Part shown: positions 7,487 to 17,245 of the stretch, piece after piece
Position numbering within the stretch: position 1 is the first letter of the stretch
Layout of the letters: every line of letters begins with the position of its first letter
Assembly (NCBI GenBank): GCA_017410245.1
Contig: JAFQRE010000018.1
Location: forward strand, 1 to 36,676
DNA from: Bacteroidaceae bacterium
GTDB lineage: Bacteria > Bacteroidota > Bacteroidia > Bacteroidales > Barnesiellaceae_A
Length of the DNA stretch: 36,676 nt
Reading direction: 5' to 3'
The notes under the pieces: generated by a model
Told to the model about the DNA's origin: nothing
The model's input: the letters and a program-made list of their open reading frames with translations, nothing else
Database searches by the model: none
Position numbers and translations under genes: made by a program

Positions 7487-7635
7487 GTACATAGGGATAT
7501 GGGTGTAATAACGTTTGCAGCTGCTGATATGTGTGACAAGTGATTGTATGCGCTCCATTGTGTATGAAATAAATATGTTACTGATATGTCATTATTATTT
7601 CCCCTCATTCGTTAGATTATTACGTAGATAAACAC

Positions 7636-7643
7636 TAACTTTG
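7636..7643 (+). promoter_or_regulatory. -7 element of the mnmA cluster promoter
   Basis: TAACTTTG matches TAnnTTTG. Transcription would begin near 7650. This makes the in-frame TTG at 7641 impossible as a start and favours ATG 7656 or, more likely, ATG 7668. No clear -33 TTG is visible. Confidence 0.5.
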
Positions 7644-7667
7644 TGCGATAATAGAATGGTTGTTGAT

Positions 7668-8771
7668 ATGTTGCAAAAAGAGCGTATTTTGGTAGGCATG
7701 AGTGGCGGAGTTGATAGCTCGGCTGTATGTATGTTATTGCAAGACGAGGGGTATGAGGTCGTAGGGCTCACCCTGCGTATGTGGGATACGCCCAATCAAT
7801 TTGCATCATCGTCACAACAAGAGCCCAATCATATCTTGGAGGCTCGCGAGTTGGCCCAAAAATTGGGCATAGAGCATCACACACTCGATATACGACAAGC
7901 ATTCCGCAATGAAGTGGTGCAAGAGTTTATCGATGAATACTTGCGAGGACGCACTCCCAATCCTTGTGTTATGTGCAATAGATTTTTTAAGTGGAAATAT
8001 CTGCTTGAGGAAGCCGACCGTTTGCATTGCAGTCGTGTGGCTACGGGGCACTATGCGCGCATTGTGGAGTGTGATGGAAGTGTCATGCTGGCTTGCGGAG
8101 TGGACAAGAAGAAAGACCAGTCTTACTTTTTGTGGCGACTTACTCCCGAGCAATTGCAACGTACGCTGTTCCCTCTTGGCAATCGCACGAAAGAGGAAAT
8201 AAAAGAGTATGTAAGGGGCAAGGGATTTGAGCAGAAAGCGGCCAAGAAGGAGAGTATGGAGGCCTGTTTTGTGCCCGATGATTATCGCGATTTCTTGCGC
8301 GAGATGGTGCCCGATCTCGATAGCCGAGTTGCGGGAGGTTACTTTGTTGATGCTCAGGGACGTAAATTGGGCCAACATAAGGGTTTCCCCTTTTATACCA
8401 TAGGCCAGCGTAAGGGGCTGGAGATAGCGCTCGGACACCCTGCCTACGTGGTGCGTATCAATGCGACCAAGAATACCATACGATTGGGGGTTGCCGAAGA
8501 GTTGTTGCAAACTACAGCAGTGTTATCGGGCGTGCGATTTGACCCCACTTATACTCCGCAATCGGCACTCGCTGTTCGCATTCGCTATCGTAGTGCTGCC
8601 GTTGAGGCTGCTATTGAAATGCAAGAAGATGGCAATGCCATTGTACAATTTGCCTTGCCTGTGTCGGCTTTGACTCCCGGTCAGTCGGCAGTCATATATG
8701 ATGACGATATAGTGGTGGGTGGTGGCATTATAGAAGATACTAAATTGCTGAAGAAATACTTAACGAAATGA
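7668..8771 (+). CDS. mnmA: tRNA-specific 2-thiouridylase MnmA
   Basis: MnmA uses ATP and a persulfide relay to thiolate U34 of tRNA for Lys, Glu and Gln. From the ATG at 7668 it has 367 residues, normal for the family. The N-terminal PP-loop is GMSGGVDSSAV (residues 10-20). The catalytic cysteines are C103 (NPCVMCNRFFKW) and C200 (EACFVPDDYRDFL), matching the family pair C102/C199 of E. coli. GHYAR, KDQSYFLW and the C-terminal beta-barrel (GQSAVIYDDDIVVGGGII) are also present. A second ATG at 7656 would add four residues. The stop overlaps the next gene's start (ATGA), so the two are translationally linked. MnmD, acting on the same base, is encoded at 21014. Confidence 0.96.
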   Translation: MLQKERILVGMSGGVDSSAVCMLLQDEGYEVVGLTLRMWDTPNQFASSSQQEPNHILEARELAQKLGIEHHTLDIRQAFRNEVVQEFIDEYLRGRTPNPCVMCNRFFKWKYLLEEADRLHCSRVATGHYARIVECDGSVMLACGVDKKKDQSYFLWRLTPEQLQRTLFPLGNRTKEEIKEYVRGKGFEQKAAKKESMEACFVPDDYRDFLREMVPDLDSRVAGGYFVDAQGRKLGQHKGFPFYTIGQRKGLEIALGHPAYVVRINATKNTIRLGVAEELLQTTAVLSGVRFDPTYTPQSALAVRIRYRSAAVEAAIEMQEDGNAIVQFALPVSALTPGQSAVIYDDDIVVGGGIIEDTKLLKKYLTK

Positions 8772-10387
8772 AAAAACGCATACTGCTTCTTGTCTTATTG
8801 AGCTATATATCACTATCTATAGTCGGCAACAGTACCGGCGATATGTATCGCGTGTGGCTATCGGATAAAAAGGGAAGCGAATATACCATACAACAACCCG
8901 AGAAGTTCTTGTCGCAGCGATGTCTCGATAAGAGAGCTCGATATAATATTGATGTTGATGCGAGCGACCTTCCTCTCAGTGCCGATTATATAGAGCAACT
9001 CAAGTCGAAGGGGTGTAGTATTGTTGTTACATCGCGTTGGATGAATACTGCTGTTGTATCAACGACCGATAGTATGGTTATTGTATCTATCTCCAAGTTG
9101 CCATTTGTAACAAAGGTAGAGCGCGTAAAGAGTGCATCTGCGCGCAGTGTGGCGATTGTTACACCTATGCCGGCCGATGGCTTATATAGTAGTAATGCCG
9201 CACCTTGTGCAACAGCTGCTCACTCCGCTTTTTACGGCGACTCGTGGCAGCAGATACAAATGCTCAATCTCGACTCATTGCACCTTGAGGGCTACTATGG
9301 CGAGGGGGTGATGATAGCTGTACTTGATGCCGGATTTCCCAAAATCGATGTTCACCCCTATATCAACAATTCGCGTATAAAGGGCGCATATAATTTCCCT
9401 CAAGGCCGATTTTCATATAGCGGAGGTAACAATCATGGCTCATCGGTATTGTCGTGCATGGCCTCATACATACCCGGTCGATATATAGGTGCAGCTCCTG
9501 AGGCCGATTATTGGCTCATTGTTACCGAAGATTATACTTGTGAAGTTGCTGTAGAAGAAGACTATTGGGCAGCCGGTGTTGAGATGGCCGATAGTATAGG
9601 TGTAGATATTATCAACTCGTCGTTGGGATACAATACTTATGACAATCCCGAGAACGATTATACGCACGACGATCTCGATGGCAAGACAGCGTTCTGCTCG
9701 CGTGTAGCAACTTTGGCTGCGCAAAAGGGGCTGTTGGTGGTATCGGCTGCCGGCAATGAGTATAGTACCGACTGGCAGAAGATAAATGTGCCGAGTGATG
9801 CCGTTGGTATCATGACCGTAGGAAGTGTCAATTCAGATTCTACCCATAGCATATTCAGTAGCTGTGGATATACAGTCGATGGACGTGTCAAGCCCGAAGT
9901 GATGGCGATGGGAAAGGGAACTCGTGTCATAGACCACAATGGCGAAATACAATATATCAACGGAACATCTTTTTCTACTCCGCTCATATCGGGTGCTATG
10001 GCCTGTTTGTGGCAAACTCACCCCGAGTGGACTGCCCAGGAACTGATTGATAGGGTAGTGAAATCGGCCTCGCAATACAACCGTCCCGACGAGCTTTATG
10101 GCTATGGTATCCCCAACTTTTATTCGGTGTATCGCAATAGTGCAAGTGTTGGACACATCAATGCCTCACGACAACAATTATATGTATCGGGCCGTATGCT
10201 ATATTTGCCATCTCTTGACGAGCCTGCTACATTAGCAGTGTATGATACTGCAGGGCGTATGGTGATGAAAACTACGGTTAATCCACAGGATAATACATTG
10301 AACATGCAGCACCTGGATCGTGGTATATATATTGTGTATATGCAATCTCGCAGTGAGCGCGTGGCTTGTAAGGTAAGCATAGAGTAA
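8768..10387 (+). CDS. Secreted subtilisin-like serine protease (S8) with T9SS sorting domain
   Basis: This 539-residue protease has an N-terminal signal peptide (about 1-20, MKKRILLLVLLSYISLSIVG). A propeptide-like region covers about 25-130. The S8 catalytic domain has the triad D187 (VLDAGFP), H223 (NNHGSS) and S401 (NGTSFSTP), with the oxyanion segment SAAGNE between them. The last 75 or so residues form a beta-rich type A sorting domain ending YDTAGRMV...GIYIVYMQSRSERVACKVSIE. It should cross the outer membrane by T9SS and have its tail removed by a PorU-type sortase. The start overlaps the mnmA stop by four bases and xseA follows by one base, so the gene sits inside a housekeeping operon. 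Substrates are unknown. Confidence 0.92.
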   Translation: MKKRILLLVLLSYISLSIVGNSTGDMYRVWLSDKKGSEYTIQQPEKFLSQRCLDKRARYNIDVDASDLPLSADYIEQLKSKGCSIVVTSRWMNTAVVSTTDSMVIVSISKLPFVTKVERVKSASARSVAIVTPMPADGLYSSNAAPCATAAHSAFYGDSWQQIQMLNLDSLHLEGYYGEGVMIAVLDAGFPKIDVHPYINNSRIKGAYNFPQGRFSYSGGNNHGSSVLSCMASYIPGRYIGAAPEADYWLIVTEDYTCEVAVEEDYWAAGVEMADSIGVDIINSSLGYNTYDNPENDYTHDDLDGKTAFCSRVATLAAQKGLLVVSAAGNEYSTDWQKINVPSDAVGIMTVGSVNSDSTHSIFSSCGYTVDGRVKPEVMAMGKGTRVIDHNGEIQYINGTSFSTPLISGAMACLWQTHPEWTAQELIDRVVKSASQYNRPDELYGYGIPNFYSVYRNSASVGHINASRQQLYVSGRMLYLPSLDEPATLAVYDTAGRMVMKTTVNPQDNTLNMQHLDRGIYIVYMQSRSERVACKVSIE

Positions 10388-10388
10388 G

Positions 10389-11717
10389 ATGTCGATACAA
10401 GAAGAGCATATCTATACACTCACCGAACTCAATACCGATATTCGTGCCACATTGGAGGACGCGATGTCGCTACAATATTGGGTATGTGCCGAGATAAGCG
10501 AGTTGCATCACAATCGCAACGGACATTGCTATCTGGAGTTGATTGACAAAGATACAAAGGGTCGTACTACAGCCCGACAACGAGCTGTGATTTGGAGCAA
10601 TACGTTCAATCTGTTACGACCCTATTTTGAGCAAGAGACCGGACAAGCATTTGTAGCCGGGATAAAAGTGTTGGTGCTTGTAACGGTAACTTACCATGAG
10701 TTGTATGGCTTGAGTCTTACCATATACGACATCAACCCCTCTTACACGATAGGTGAGGCTGCAAGGCGCAGAGCCGAAATCTTGGCTCAATTGGAGCGAG
10801 ATGGTATTATCAACGATAATAAGGAGTTGCCCATGCCTATGTTGTTGCAGCGCATTGCAGTAGTGTCTTCGGGCACAGCTGCCGGATATGGCGACTTCAT
10901 AAAACAACTCACAAGCAATAGCTACGGCTATATATATTATCCGGCACTATTTCAGGCGGTAATGCAGGGTGAGCGAACAGAGGCATCGGTCATAGATGCC
11001 CTCAATCGCATCAATGCGCGGATAGAACAATTTGATTGTGTAGTGATAATAAGAGGAGGAGGCTCGACTGCCGAGTTATCGAGTTTCGATACCTATCCAT
11101 TGGCTTGTAATGTGGCACAGTTTCCTATTCCGGTTATAGTAGGTATCGGTCATGACCGTGACGAAACTATACTCGACCATGTTGCTGCCATTCGTGTCAA
11201 GACACCTACTGCAGCAGCCGAGTGGCTTATTGAGCATAACAGATTGGCCGAGTGTGCAGCACAAGCGGCTCGACAACAGATAGTAGATATCGTGAAGAAT
11301 AGGCTACTGCTCGAGCATAACCGATTGTTACAGTTGTCTCGCAATGTGCCATACATGGCTATGCGACGCACGCTCTCCGAAGCTCAGAAACTACAGACCA
11401 TAACACACGACATCGTGCGGCACACTCAGCAGCACATCAGTGTCCAAACAAACAAGCTGGCACTATACTCACACATCATACCCAACCGAGCCATAACCTT
11501 GTTGCAAACTCGGCAACAGCAGCTCGACAATGTAGCACATTCTATTAAACTGCTCTCGCCCGATGCAGTGTTAGCTCGTGGTTATAGTCTCATTGTAAAC
11601 AACAACAAAGTAGTTCGTACGGTCAATGAACTCCCAGTTGATAGTCATGTAGAACTGCAACTTGCCGATGGCACTGTGCAAGCACAAATAGTAAATAACA
11701 ATAAAACAACAGAATAA
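10389..11717 (+). CDS. xseA: Exodeoxyribonuclease VII large subunit
   Basis: XseA is the catalytic subunit of ExoVII, which digests single-stranded DNA in both directions without a metal cofactor. The 442 residues match the family (E. coli about 456). An OB-fold covers about residues 10-110 (YTLTELNTDIRATLE, WVCAEISELHHNRNGHCYLELID). The catalytic domain follows: RIAVVSSGTAAGYGDF, VVIIRGGGSTAELSSFD, IPVIVGIGHDRDETILD, VKTPTAAAEWL. A long helical region and the C-terminal LSPDAVLARGYSLI complete it. It starts one base after the protease stop, and its stop shares a base with the xseB start (TAATG). Confidence 0.97.
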   Translation: MSIQEEHIYTLTELNTDIRATLEDAMSLQYWVCAEISELHHNRNGHCYLELIDKDTKGRTTARQRAVIWSNTFNLLRPYFEQETGQAFVAGIKVLVLVTVTYHELYGLSLTIYDINPSYTIGEAARRRAEILAQLERDGIINDNKELPMPMLLQRIAVVSSGTAAGYGDFIKQLTSNSYGYIYYPALFQAVMQGERTEASVIDALNRINARIEQFDCVVIIRGGGSTAELSSFDTYPLACNVAQFPIPVIVGIGHDRDETILDHVAAIRVKTPTAAAEWLIEHNRLAECAAQAARQQIVDIVKNRLLLEHNRLLQLSRNVPYMAMRRTLSEAQKLQTITHDIVRHTQQHISVQTNKLALYSHIIPNRAITLLQTRQQQLDNVAHSIKLLSPDAVLARGYSLIVNNNKVVRTVNELPVDSHVELQLADGTVQAQIVNNNKTTE

Positions 11718-11929
11718 TGGCCAAAACACAAATTTCATACACCGAGGCAATGAAGCAACTCGAAGATATTGTGCAACACATGCAAGACCCCGAGTGTGAT
11801 ATTGACAACCTGCGCAACTATACTCAGAAAGGGTTGGAACTGTTGCAGGTATGCAAGCAACGCCTTAAAGAGACCGATGCCGACGTAAAGAAAATAATAG
11901 CACAAATAGAGGCCGATGAGTTGGCGTAA
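11717..11929 (+). CDS. xseB: Exodeoxyribonuclease VII small subunit
   Basis: This 70-residue helical protein binds the large subunit in several copies and is needed for activity. The hallmarks are SYTEAMKQLEDIVQHMQDPECDIDNL and the heptad-rich rest (GLELLQVCKQRLKETDADVKKI). Overlap with the xseA stop (TAATG) indicates coupled translation and fits the required excess of small subunit. Confidence 0.95.
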   Translation: MAKTQISYTEAMKQLEDIVQHMQDPECDIDNLRNYTQKGLELLQVCKQRLKETDADVKKIIAQIEADELA

Positions 11930-11997
11930 ATATTGAGGTACTATTTCTCTACAACCTATGGGCCGAAAGGTGGCTTGCCTAATAGCCTAAAAACTAA

Positions 11998-12033
11998 GAG
12001 GTTGCATCATGATTTTGTGTCTGATGCAACCTC
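11998..12033. terminator. Hairpin between convergent genes
   Basis: GAGGTTGCATCA (11998-12009) pairs perfectly with TGATGCAACCTC (12022-12033). There is no strong T-run on either side, so this may block read-through from both xseB and the minus-strand gene at 12081 without being a textbook terminator. Confidence 0.55.
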
Positions 12034-12080
12034 GCTTGAATAGTAGCTGTTTTATTGAGACTTAGGGGCTGTGTGTATAG

Positions 12081-14513
12081 CTATTTTACTATAACTTTTT
12101 CAATTATATTGTTTGTTTTTACGATATATATTCCTTGAGGTATATCTATCGTGTTCTGTCCTATGCGTATAGGCATATTTGCTATTTGAACACCCATCAT
12201 ATTATATATCGATGCAGAGCTTTCTTGTGACGCTATAATGTATATCGTACCATTGGTGCTATATACAACATCGGCATCAGTATCATGGTTCTCTATAGCA
12301 GTAGGTAGCTTTACCTCTATAGTTTCAGAAGGGTCTGATATGTACTCAATAAAATTCTTGGTTCTATGAGCTGTCAAACTGTAGTAGTAAACAGACGATT
12401 CATTAGGTAGATTGCTGAATATATGATAATTGTCTTGAGGCAACAAGATTTTATAAGGACGTACCAGCGAAGTGCCTTTTTTAGGAACAAGAGCCGTGAT
12501 AGTCACTTCGTCGATATAGAATGCAGTACCCAATTGGCTCATAAAAGCAATATGTCGAGGTTTGTCGCCTAAGTCGATGCCTTCGAGAGTGACGCTTCCC
12601 GATGTATAACCTTTTTGTGTAGTGCTAAATCCTATTTGCTTGCCTGTAATGGCTTGTGACGAGTTGTACTCATCTATTACAATTACCCATAGCGTATCAC
12701 CGGGCACAGTGTTATAGGCTGTTACATCTACCTTGATGGGATAGTTATGAAGTACCATTTTAGGGCTCATTACCAATCCGGCTTCTCCTGACCAAGAAGT
12801 ACCTCGCGAACCGGCCATACCGTTTACCCATTGGGGTTGAGTAAGCATCCAGTCTTGTTCCGACATCTCATAATCGGCCAGGTTGTATGTTGTGTAATAC
12901 TCTACTGTAGGATTTTCAAGTGTGCCGGTTGTGATTTTAGAAAAATCTTCATGCAATAGTAGTACTTCTTGATTTTCGGCTGTAGTAGTGATGAGTTGTG
13001 AAACATTGAGTTTATAGTGGCTGGCGTTGTACATCTGTTGCCAATTGGCTGTAAAGCTATCCTTTGTTATATCTGTCGCCGGTAGTGCTTGAGGTTGTAG
13101 TCCTGTCAAGCCATCTACCCATACGTGTTCGGTAGGATCGGATAGGAGATCGTCCTCCATCACTTGCACATAATAGTAATGCTCTTTTGATGGATCTATG
13201 TCACTAACTACTCGGTAGGTATTTGTTACAACTTCGTTTTCGATAAGAGGGTAGGCTATAGGTTGAGTAGCATACTCAAGGGTGATATCGTCTATGGCAA
13301 AGGTAACTAAGATAGATTGTTCGCAAGTAATCTTTACTTGATATACGCCTTCGCCCACAGCATCACCATCTATGGTATATAAACCGCCATTCTCTTGCAT
13401 CCAATAGTTGGGAATATTGGCAATGTGTTCCCACTCTTTATCTTTCTGTTTGATGTAAATACCTACAAGCGAATAATCATACTCTTCGGTTTGCATATTG
13501 TCGGGTTTCACCCAGAACGAAATGCTATGTATGGGAGCAGGAGTTTCGGGTGAGATGATGTAGTCGCCGGCGGCATCGAAGTTAATACTTTGTTTACCAG
13601 AATGATAGTCGCCTTCTTGAGTACACATGTCCTTACTGCCATTTGATGATACATCAATAGTCCAGCCTTCGGGATAGCCGGGATTGGTATTGTCTATGCT
13701 TTGGCCATCACTAAGAAGGTTGATGCTCTCGAAGTCTTGTGTTATAGTGCCGGGTTCAACAACCGTCTCGGGCATGTCCTTGTAATATACATTGAACAGA
13801 TAACCGGTGGCAATATCTACCGGTTGCCAGTGTGCGGTAAATTCGGTTTGGGAGTTGTTGGTCGGTTCAAGTGCAATGGTAGGCAGTGTTTTGTTTTTCT
13901 TGCGTATGATAACTATATCATCAATGAGTATTCCACCCTCTTCGGGTTTAAATTGGAATATATTGTTGGGGTAGAAAGTAGCTTGATTGCTACTCCATTC
14001 AAACGACTGCCATTTGTCGGTAAGCTCATAGGTGATGTCATCTACCGGTCCGGTGTAGTTGTCGCACAGTGCAAGCCATAGTTTGCCTTTGTTGGGGTTG
14101 GCTGTCGCTCTACGTGCTCTGAATGAGATTGTTACCTCGCCATACAACTCCATTTCGGGTGTACTGATGTGGCCATATGATGTGCCATACCAATCGTCTT
14201 CATACTCAAGGATAGCGCAAGCACCACCTGCCTGATATACATGGTATGCGCTCCACCCGCTTGTATGTGTGTAGCCTTCATTGAGCATATAGTTGGTGGT
14301 AATATTTTCACTATCGGGATTACTTTCGCTACCTTTCTTAAACAACGAGAAGTCTTCGCTCAGTACCATTTGAGGTTTTACTTTGGCAGCGGGGGCCGAT
14401 TGGCGTTTGGGGCTGCTACTCGATTTTAACCAAGCATTGTGCTGTTGTTGTGCATATAACATGGTTGTCATTGAAATGCACAATAGTGCAATAAAAGAGT
14501 ATAAATTTTTCAT
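12081..14513 (-). CDS. Secreted multi-domain jelly-roll protein with T9SS sorting domain
   Basis: The 810-residue protein begins with a signal peptide (MKNLYSFIALLCISMTTMLYAQ). It then alternates jelly-roll modules of the cleaved-adhesin/choice-of-anchor type (about 50-205, 255-415 and 520-690) with short fibronectin-III-like linkers. A linker core recurs as EFTAHWQPVDIATGYLFNVY and SFTANWQQMYNASHYKLNV. Typical module text is DFESI...GYPEGWTID and VLLHEDFSKI. The last 70 residues form a T9SS type A sorting domain (ASIYNMMGVQIANMPI, GIYIVKTNNIIEKVIVK). It should be displayed on or released from the cell surface. The ligand is unknown. It has its own canonical promoter and is probably monocistronic. 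Confidence 0.88.
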   Translation of the reverse strand: MKNLYSFIALLCISMTTMLYAQQQHNAWLKSSSSPKRQSAPAAKVKPQMVLSEDFSLFKKGSESNPDSENITTNYMLNEGYTHTSGWSAYHVYQAGGACAILEYEDDWYGTSYGHISTPEMELYGEVTISFRARRATANPNKGKLWLALCDNYTGPVDDITYELTDKWQSFEWSSNQATFYPNNIFQFKPEEGGILIDDIVIIRKKNKTLPTIALEPTNNSQTEFTAHWQPVDIATGYLFNVYYKDMPETVVEPGTITQDFESINLLSDGQSIDNTNPGYPEGWTIDVSSNGSKDMCTQEGDYHSGKQSINFDAAGDYIISPETPAPIHSISFWVKPDNMQTEEYDYSLVGIYIKQKDKEWEHIANIPNYWMQENGGLYTIDGDAVGEGVYQVKITCEQSILVTFAIDDITLEYATQPIAYPLIENEVVTNTYRVVSDIDPSKEHYYYVQVMEDDLLSDPTEHVWVDGLTGLQPQALPATDITKDSFTANWQQMYNASHYKLNVSQLITTTAENQEVLLLHEDFSKITTGTLENPTVEYYTTYNLADYEMSEQDWMLTQPQWVNGMAGSRGTSWSGEAGLVMSPKMVLHNYPIKVDVTAYNTVPGDTLWVIVIDEYNSSQAITGKQIGFSTTQKGYTSGSVTLEGIDLGDKPRHIAFMSQLGTAFYIDEVTITALVPKKGTSLVRPYKILLPQDNYHIFSNLPNESSVYYYSLTAHRTKNFIEYISDPSETIEVKLPTAIENHDTDADVVYSTNGTIYIIASQESSASIYNMMGVQIANMPIRIGQNTIDIPQGIYIVKTNNIIEKVIVK

Positions 14514-14546
14514 TCTTCTATATTATTGGAATTAAGTTTTCTGATA

Positions 14547-14577
14547 CAAAAATATTAATAATTTACATATTGGTCAA
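14547..14577 (-). promoter_or_regulatory. Promoter of the 12081-14513 gene
   Basis: On the minus strand, TTG (14577-14575), a 20 bp spacer, then TATTTTTG (14554-14547) form a complete Bacteroidota promoter about 34 bases before the start codon. Confidence 0.7.
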
Positions 14578-14653
14578 TTGATAATAGTCAAATAATATGC
14601 TAATGATCGAAATAATATGCTATTTGTATCATTCGGCTATACTCTTTTGCTGC

Positions 14654-14688
14654 AAAAAAATAGGAGCGTACCTCTCGGCACGCTCCTA
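14654..14688 (-). terminator. Terminator of the 14712-17090 gene
   Basis: On the minus strand, TAGGAGCGT pairs with ACGCTCCTA (14688-14680 with 14669-14661), then seven T (14660-14654). A textbook intrinsic terminator, it separates the two adhesin-like genes. Confidence 0.93.
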
Positions 14689-14711
14689 TCCTTTTCATCA
14701 TGAGCTAATAT

Positions 14712-17090
14712 TTATTTTATAACAACCTTTTCGGTAATTACTTTATAGGGCGTAGTTGCTCTAACTATATAAACTCCGGCAGCAAGGCCTTCAGTTGATA
14801 TGCTGTTTGATGCAATAGAAGCTACTTGGCTACCATTCACACTATAGAGAGCAAGTTGTGTTACCTCTACACCTTTTACTTCAATTGCGCTGTTGGTCAT
14901 TACAATATTGGCTTGGCTTTGCTCAATATTCTTAGCTGCGCTGAGTTCGCCACCATATAGGCCAATGTTGTCGAGAATGAGGTGCTCGCAATTCTTAGAG
15001 CGGAGACGGAATGCAACATATATAGTATCGCCTTGATAGCTGCTGAGCTCTACACCACGAGTCTTGAATGATGGACTCTCGGCAATAAATTCCTCTTCGG
15101 TGAAGTAGTACCAAGGGTCATCTCCATTGTTAGATATCATGATAGAATAGCTCTCAAGATAGGCGGGATTGAACGATGCAGCGTCCCATGTGAGGTAAGA
15201 CTCGCCAGTGGGGCAGAAGGGAGGCAATACGCACCAACGGTCGGCGCGATCGGTACCATCGAGCCATGAAGTAGCGGCTAACATGTGCTCGCCAAATTGG
15301 GGGTGTTCTTGTATGTTGAAGATACCCCAACCGGCCTCATTGAACTCGTCACCGGCAGAGGGATTAACTGTACCCTCGTCTTCTGAGCGGAATGTAAACT
15401 CGGCGGGAAGTTGGCCGTCCTCAAAGTCCCAGCTACGGGTAGGAGTTCCCATTACTACAAACGATAGTGTGTCGGTGTTATTTTCTACAGCGGTATCGTC
15501 GCTATTAGTTACTTCTACAACGAGAACGTGCTTGCCGGGCAGTACAGTTGATAGTGCGTCTTCAAGAACAAATTCTTTGATTTCTTGAGCTTTGATGGTA
15601 GTTTGCTCCTCGTTTACTACAACGTCGTCAATCTTAACACGTACTATAGCTGTTGCATCTGTAATACCTAAACTGCGTACAGCATATTCGATGCTTTGTT
15701 TGCAACCTTTGTGTACATATCCCGAGGGGTTGGTAATACCATTGATAGTTAAATCTACAGTCTCGCTCGAAATTTTTTCTAAAGTTACATCATCAACACA
15801 CAACCAGTTCTCGTCTTTGTCGCTGAACGCATAGAAACCGATATAGACGTCTTGTGCTTTATCCAAGTAGAAGATATTGATAGACTCTTCGTATGCACTG
15901 CGAGCAAAAGGAGCATACTCTACAATCTTATTGGTCATAGCATCGGGAGTACCTTCATTGCCATAATATACACCCAACTTCTCGGGGTGAGTATCGTCGC
16001 CCGAGTACCAGAACTTCAATACGTAGTAGCCGGGTTCTTCAATTTTGATAGGTTCAAGGATTGCCCAGTCATTGCCATTATTATTACTATCGTAGTTGTA
16101 TGCGAGGCAGTAGTCGCCGGTATGAGCCAAGTTCCACCAAGGATCGGTGTATATGTCCCAGTTGCCATCATCTTCGTTGAGGTTGAATAATGTAATACCA
16201 TCGGTGTATTCGTTTGCCTCAAAACCCATGGTGTAGGGGATAGATGCGGGAGCTTTATGCAATACCTCGGTTCTACAAGTGTCGTTGGTAGTATTTACAT
16301 CATCAGCGTGGGTTGTCCAAGCCTTCAACTCATACTTTTGACGAGGAGTAGAGAGGTCGGCTTTGGCGTTGAATGTGTATTCCATCTCGGCTCCTTTTGC
16401 AAGTGTTTGGTTGATAGTTTCGGTTGCGATAGTCTCTCCATTAACAGCGAAAGAAAGGTCGAAAGATTCAACATCAACATTACCATTGTTTTTCACCTTC
16501 ACAGTAACACCCTCTTGTGCAAGACCGAAGTCACTTGCAGGAGCTGTGAACTCGGTAGCGCATATATCAACGGGATTGGTTGTGAATTGAGCCGTTACAC
16601 TGCAGAGGTACAAACGCCATTTGTCAATATCGCTACATGCGTGCAGACCAAGATATATAGGCTCATTGGCAGTAACATTTACAAGAAACAGGTGAGAAGT
16701 TATATCGCCATTCAACTCCATTACATCGCTTATACGATTGGTCATGGCTTCTGCTGTTTGGGCCGATCCGTAGAAGACCTCGAGTTTCTCTGTGTATGAG
16801 CTACCCTTAACAATGATGTTAATGGCCAAAGTACCGGTCTCGGTAGATGTGATTGCGGGCGAAATCAACCAGTCATCGGCTGCCGATGAGCCACTATAGC
16901 TATAAAAAACACGACCGGGATCGCCAGCGGCGTCAAATGTCCATGTTTTGTCATCATTGTTGGCATTGACAACCACCCAAGAGTTAAATTCTTCTTCTGT
17001 CTCAAAGTTTGTGGTGAAAACAACTTGTGCCATCAGTGTCGATACTGATAAAAAGCACATTGCTACCAATGTTGTAAAAAATCTTTTCAT
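14712..17090 (-). CDS. Secreted cleaved-adhesin/CARDB multi-domain protein with T9SS sorting domain
   Basis: From the ATG at 17090 the protein has 792 residues with a clear signal peptide (MKRFFTTLVAMCFLSVSTLMAQ). The open frame extends 29 codons upstream, but that part is not signal-like and lies in the 5' UTR. Three cleaved-adhesin jelly-rolls are seen at about 23-170, 290-440 and 550-710 (FTTNFETEEEFNSW, ADDWLISPAI; MGFEANEY, NDWAILEPI; WDFEDGQLP, DRWCVLPPF). CARDB-like linkers lie between them (VTVKVKNNGNVDVESFDLSF, CKQSIEYAVRSLGITDATA). The C-terminal sorting domain ends GVYIVRATTPYKVITEKVVIK. Related modules occur in gingipain and haemagglutinin adhesin regions. A surface or released adhesin is likely; the ligand is unknown. 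Confidence 0.88.
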   Translation of the reverse strand: MKRFFTTLVAMCFLSVSTLMAQVVFTTNFETEEEFNSWVVVNANNDDKTWTFDAAGDPGRVFYSYSGSSAADDWLISPAITSTETGTLAINIIVKGSSYTEKLEVFYGSAQTAEAMTNRISDVMELNGDITSHLFLVNVTANEPIYLGLHACSDIDKWRLYLCSVTAQFTTNPVDICATEFTAPASDFGLAQEGVTVKVKNNGNVDVESFDLSFAVNGETIATETINQTLAKGAEMEYTFNAKADLSTPRQKYELKAWTTHADDVNTTNDTCRTEVLHKAPASIPYTMGFEANEYTDGITLFNLNEDDGNWDIYTDPWWNLAHTGDYCLAYNYDSNNNGNDWAILEPIKIEEPGYYVLKFWYSGDDTHPEKLGVYYGNEGTPDAMTNKIVEYAPFARSAYEESINIFYLDKAQDVYIGFYAFSDKDENWLCVDDVTLEKISSETVDLTINGITNPSGYVHKGCKQSIEYAVRSLGITDATAIVRVKIDDVVVNEEQTTIKAQEIKEFVLEDALSTVLPGKHVLVVEVTNSDDTAVENNTDTLSFVVMGTPTRSWDFEDGQLPAEFTFRSEDEGTVNPSAGDEFNEAGWGIFNIQEHPQFGEHMLAATSWLDGTDRADRWCVLPPFCPTGESYLTWDAASFNPAYLESYSIMISNNGDDPWYYFTEEEFIAESPSFKTRGVELSSYQGDTIYVAFRLRSKNCEHLILDNIGLYGGELSAAKNIEQSQANIVMTNSAIEVKGVEVTQLALYSVNGSQVASIASNSISTEGLAAGVYIVRATTPYKVITEKVVIK

Positions 17091-17174
17091 AAGGTTGTTA
17101 TACGGCCCAGTTGTTATACCATTGCAAGGATAGGCCTTTAAATCCTTGACGGCTGTTTTATTATTTGTTGGGTG

Positions 17175-17182
17175 CAAATATA
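17175..17182 (-). promoter_or_regulatory. -7 element of the 14712-17090 gene
   Basis: On the minus strand the bases read TATATTTG. Transcription would start near 17168, giving a 5' UTR of about 78 nt. The UTR contains a hairpin, CAAGGAT (17125-17131) with ATCCTTG (17142-17148). No -33 TTG stands at the usual distance. Confidence 0.45.
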
Positions 17183-17245
17183 TATGATTGTTTTTAAAAT
17201 AAAATTGATTTTTGTCAAATTATCATTTATTATGAAATAATTTTG

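Noticed and set aside
7641..7667. Upstream TTG start for mnmA
   Set aside because: The TTG lies inside the TAACTTTG promoter element, and the extra residues are not family-like.
17091..17177. 29-codon N-terminal extension of the adhesin-like protein
   Set aside because: It would precede and mask a clear signal peptide, and it overlaps the predicted promoter and 5' UTR.
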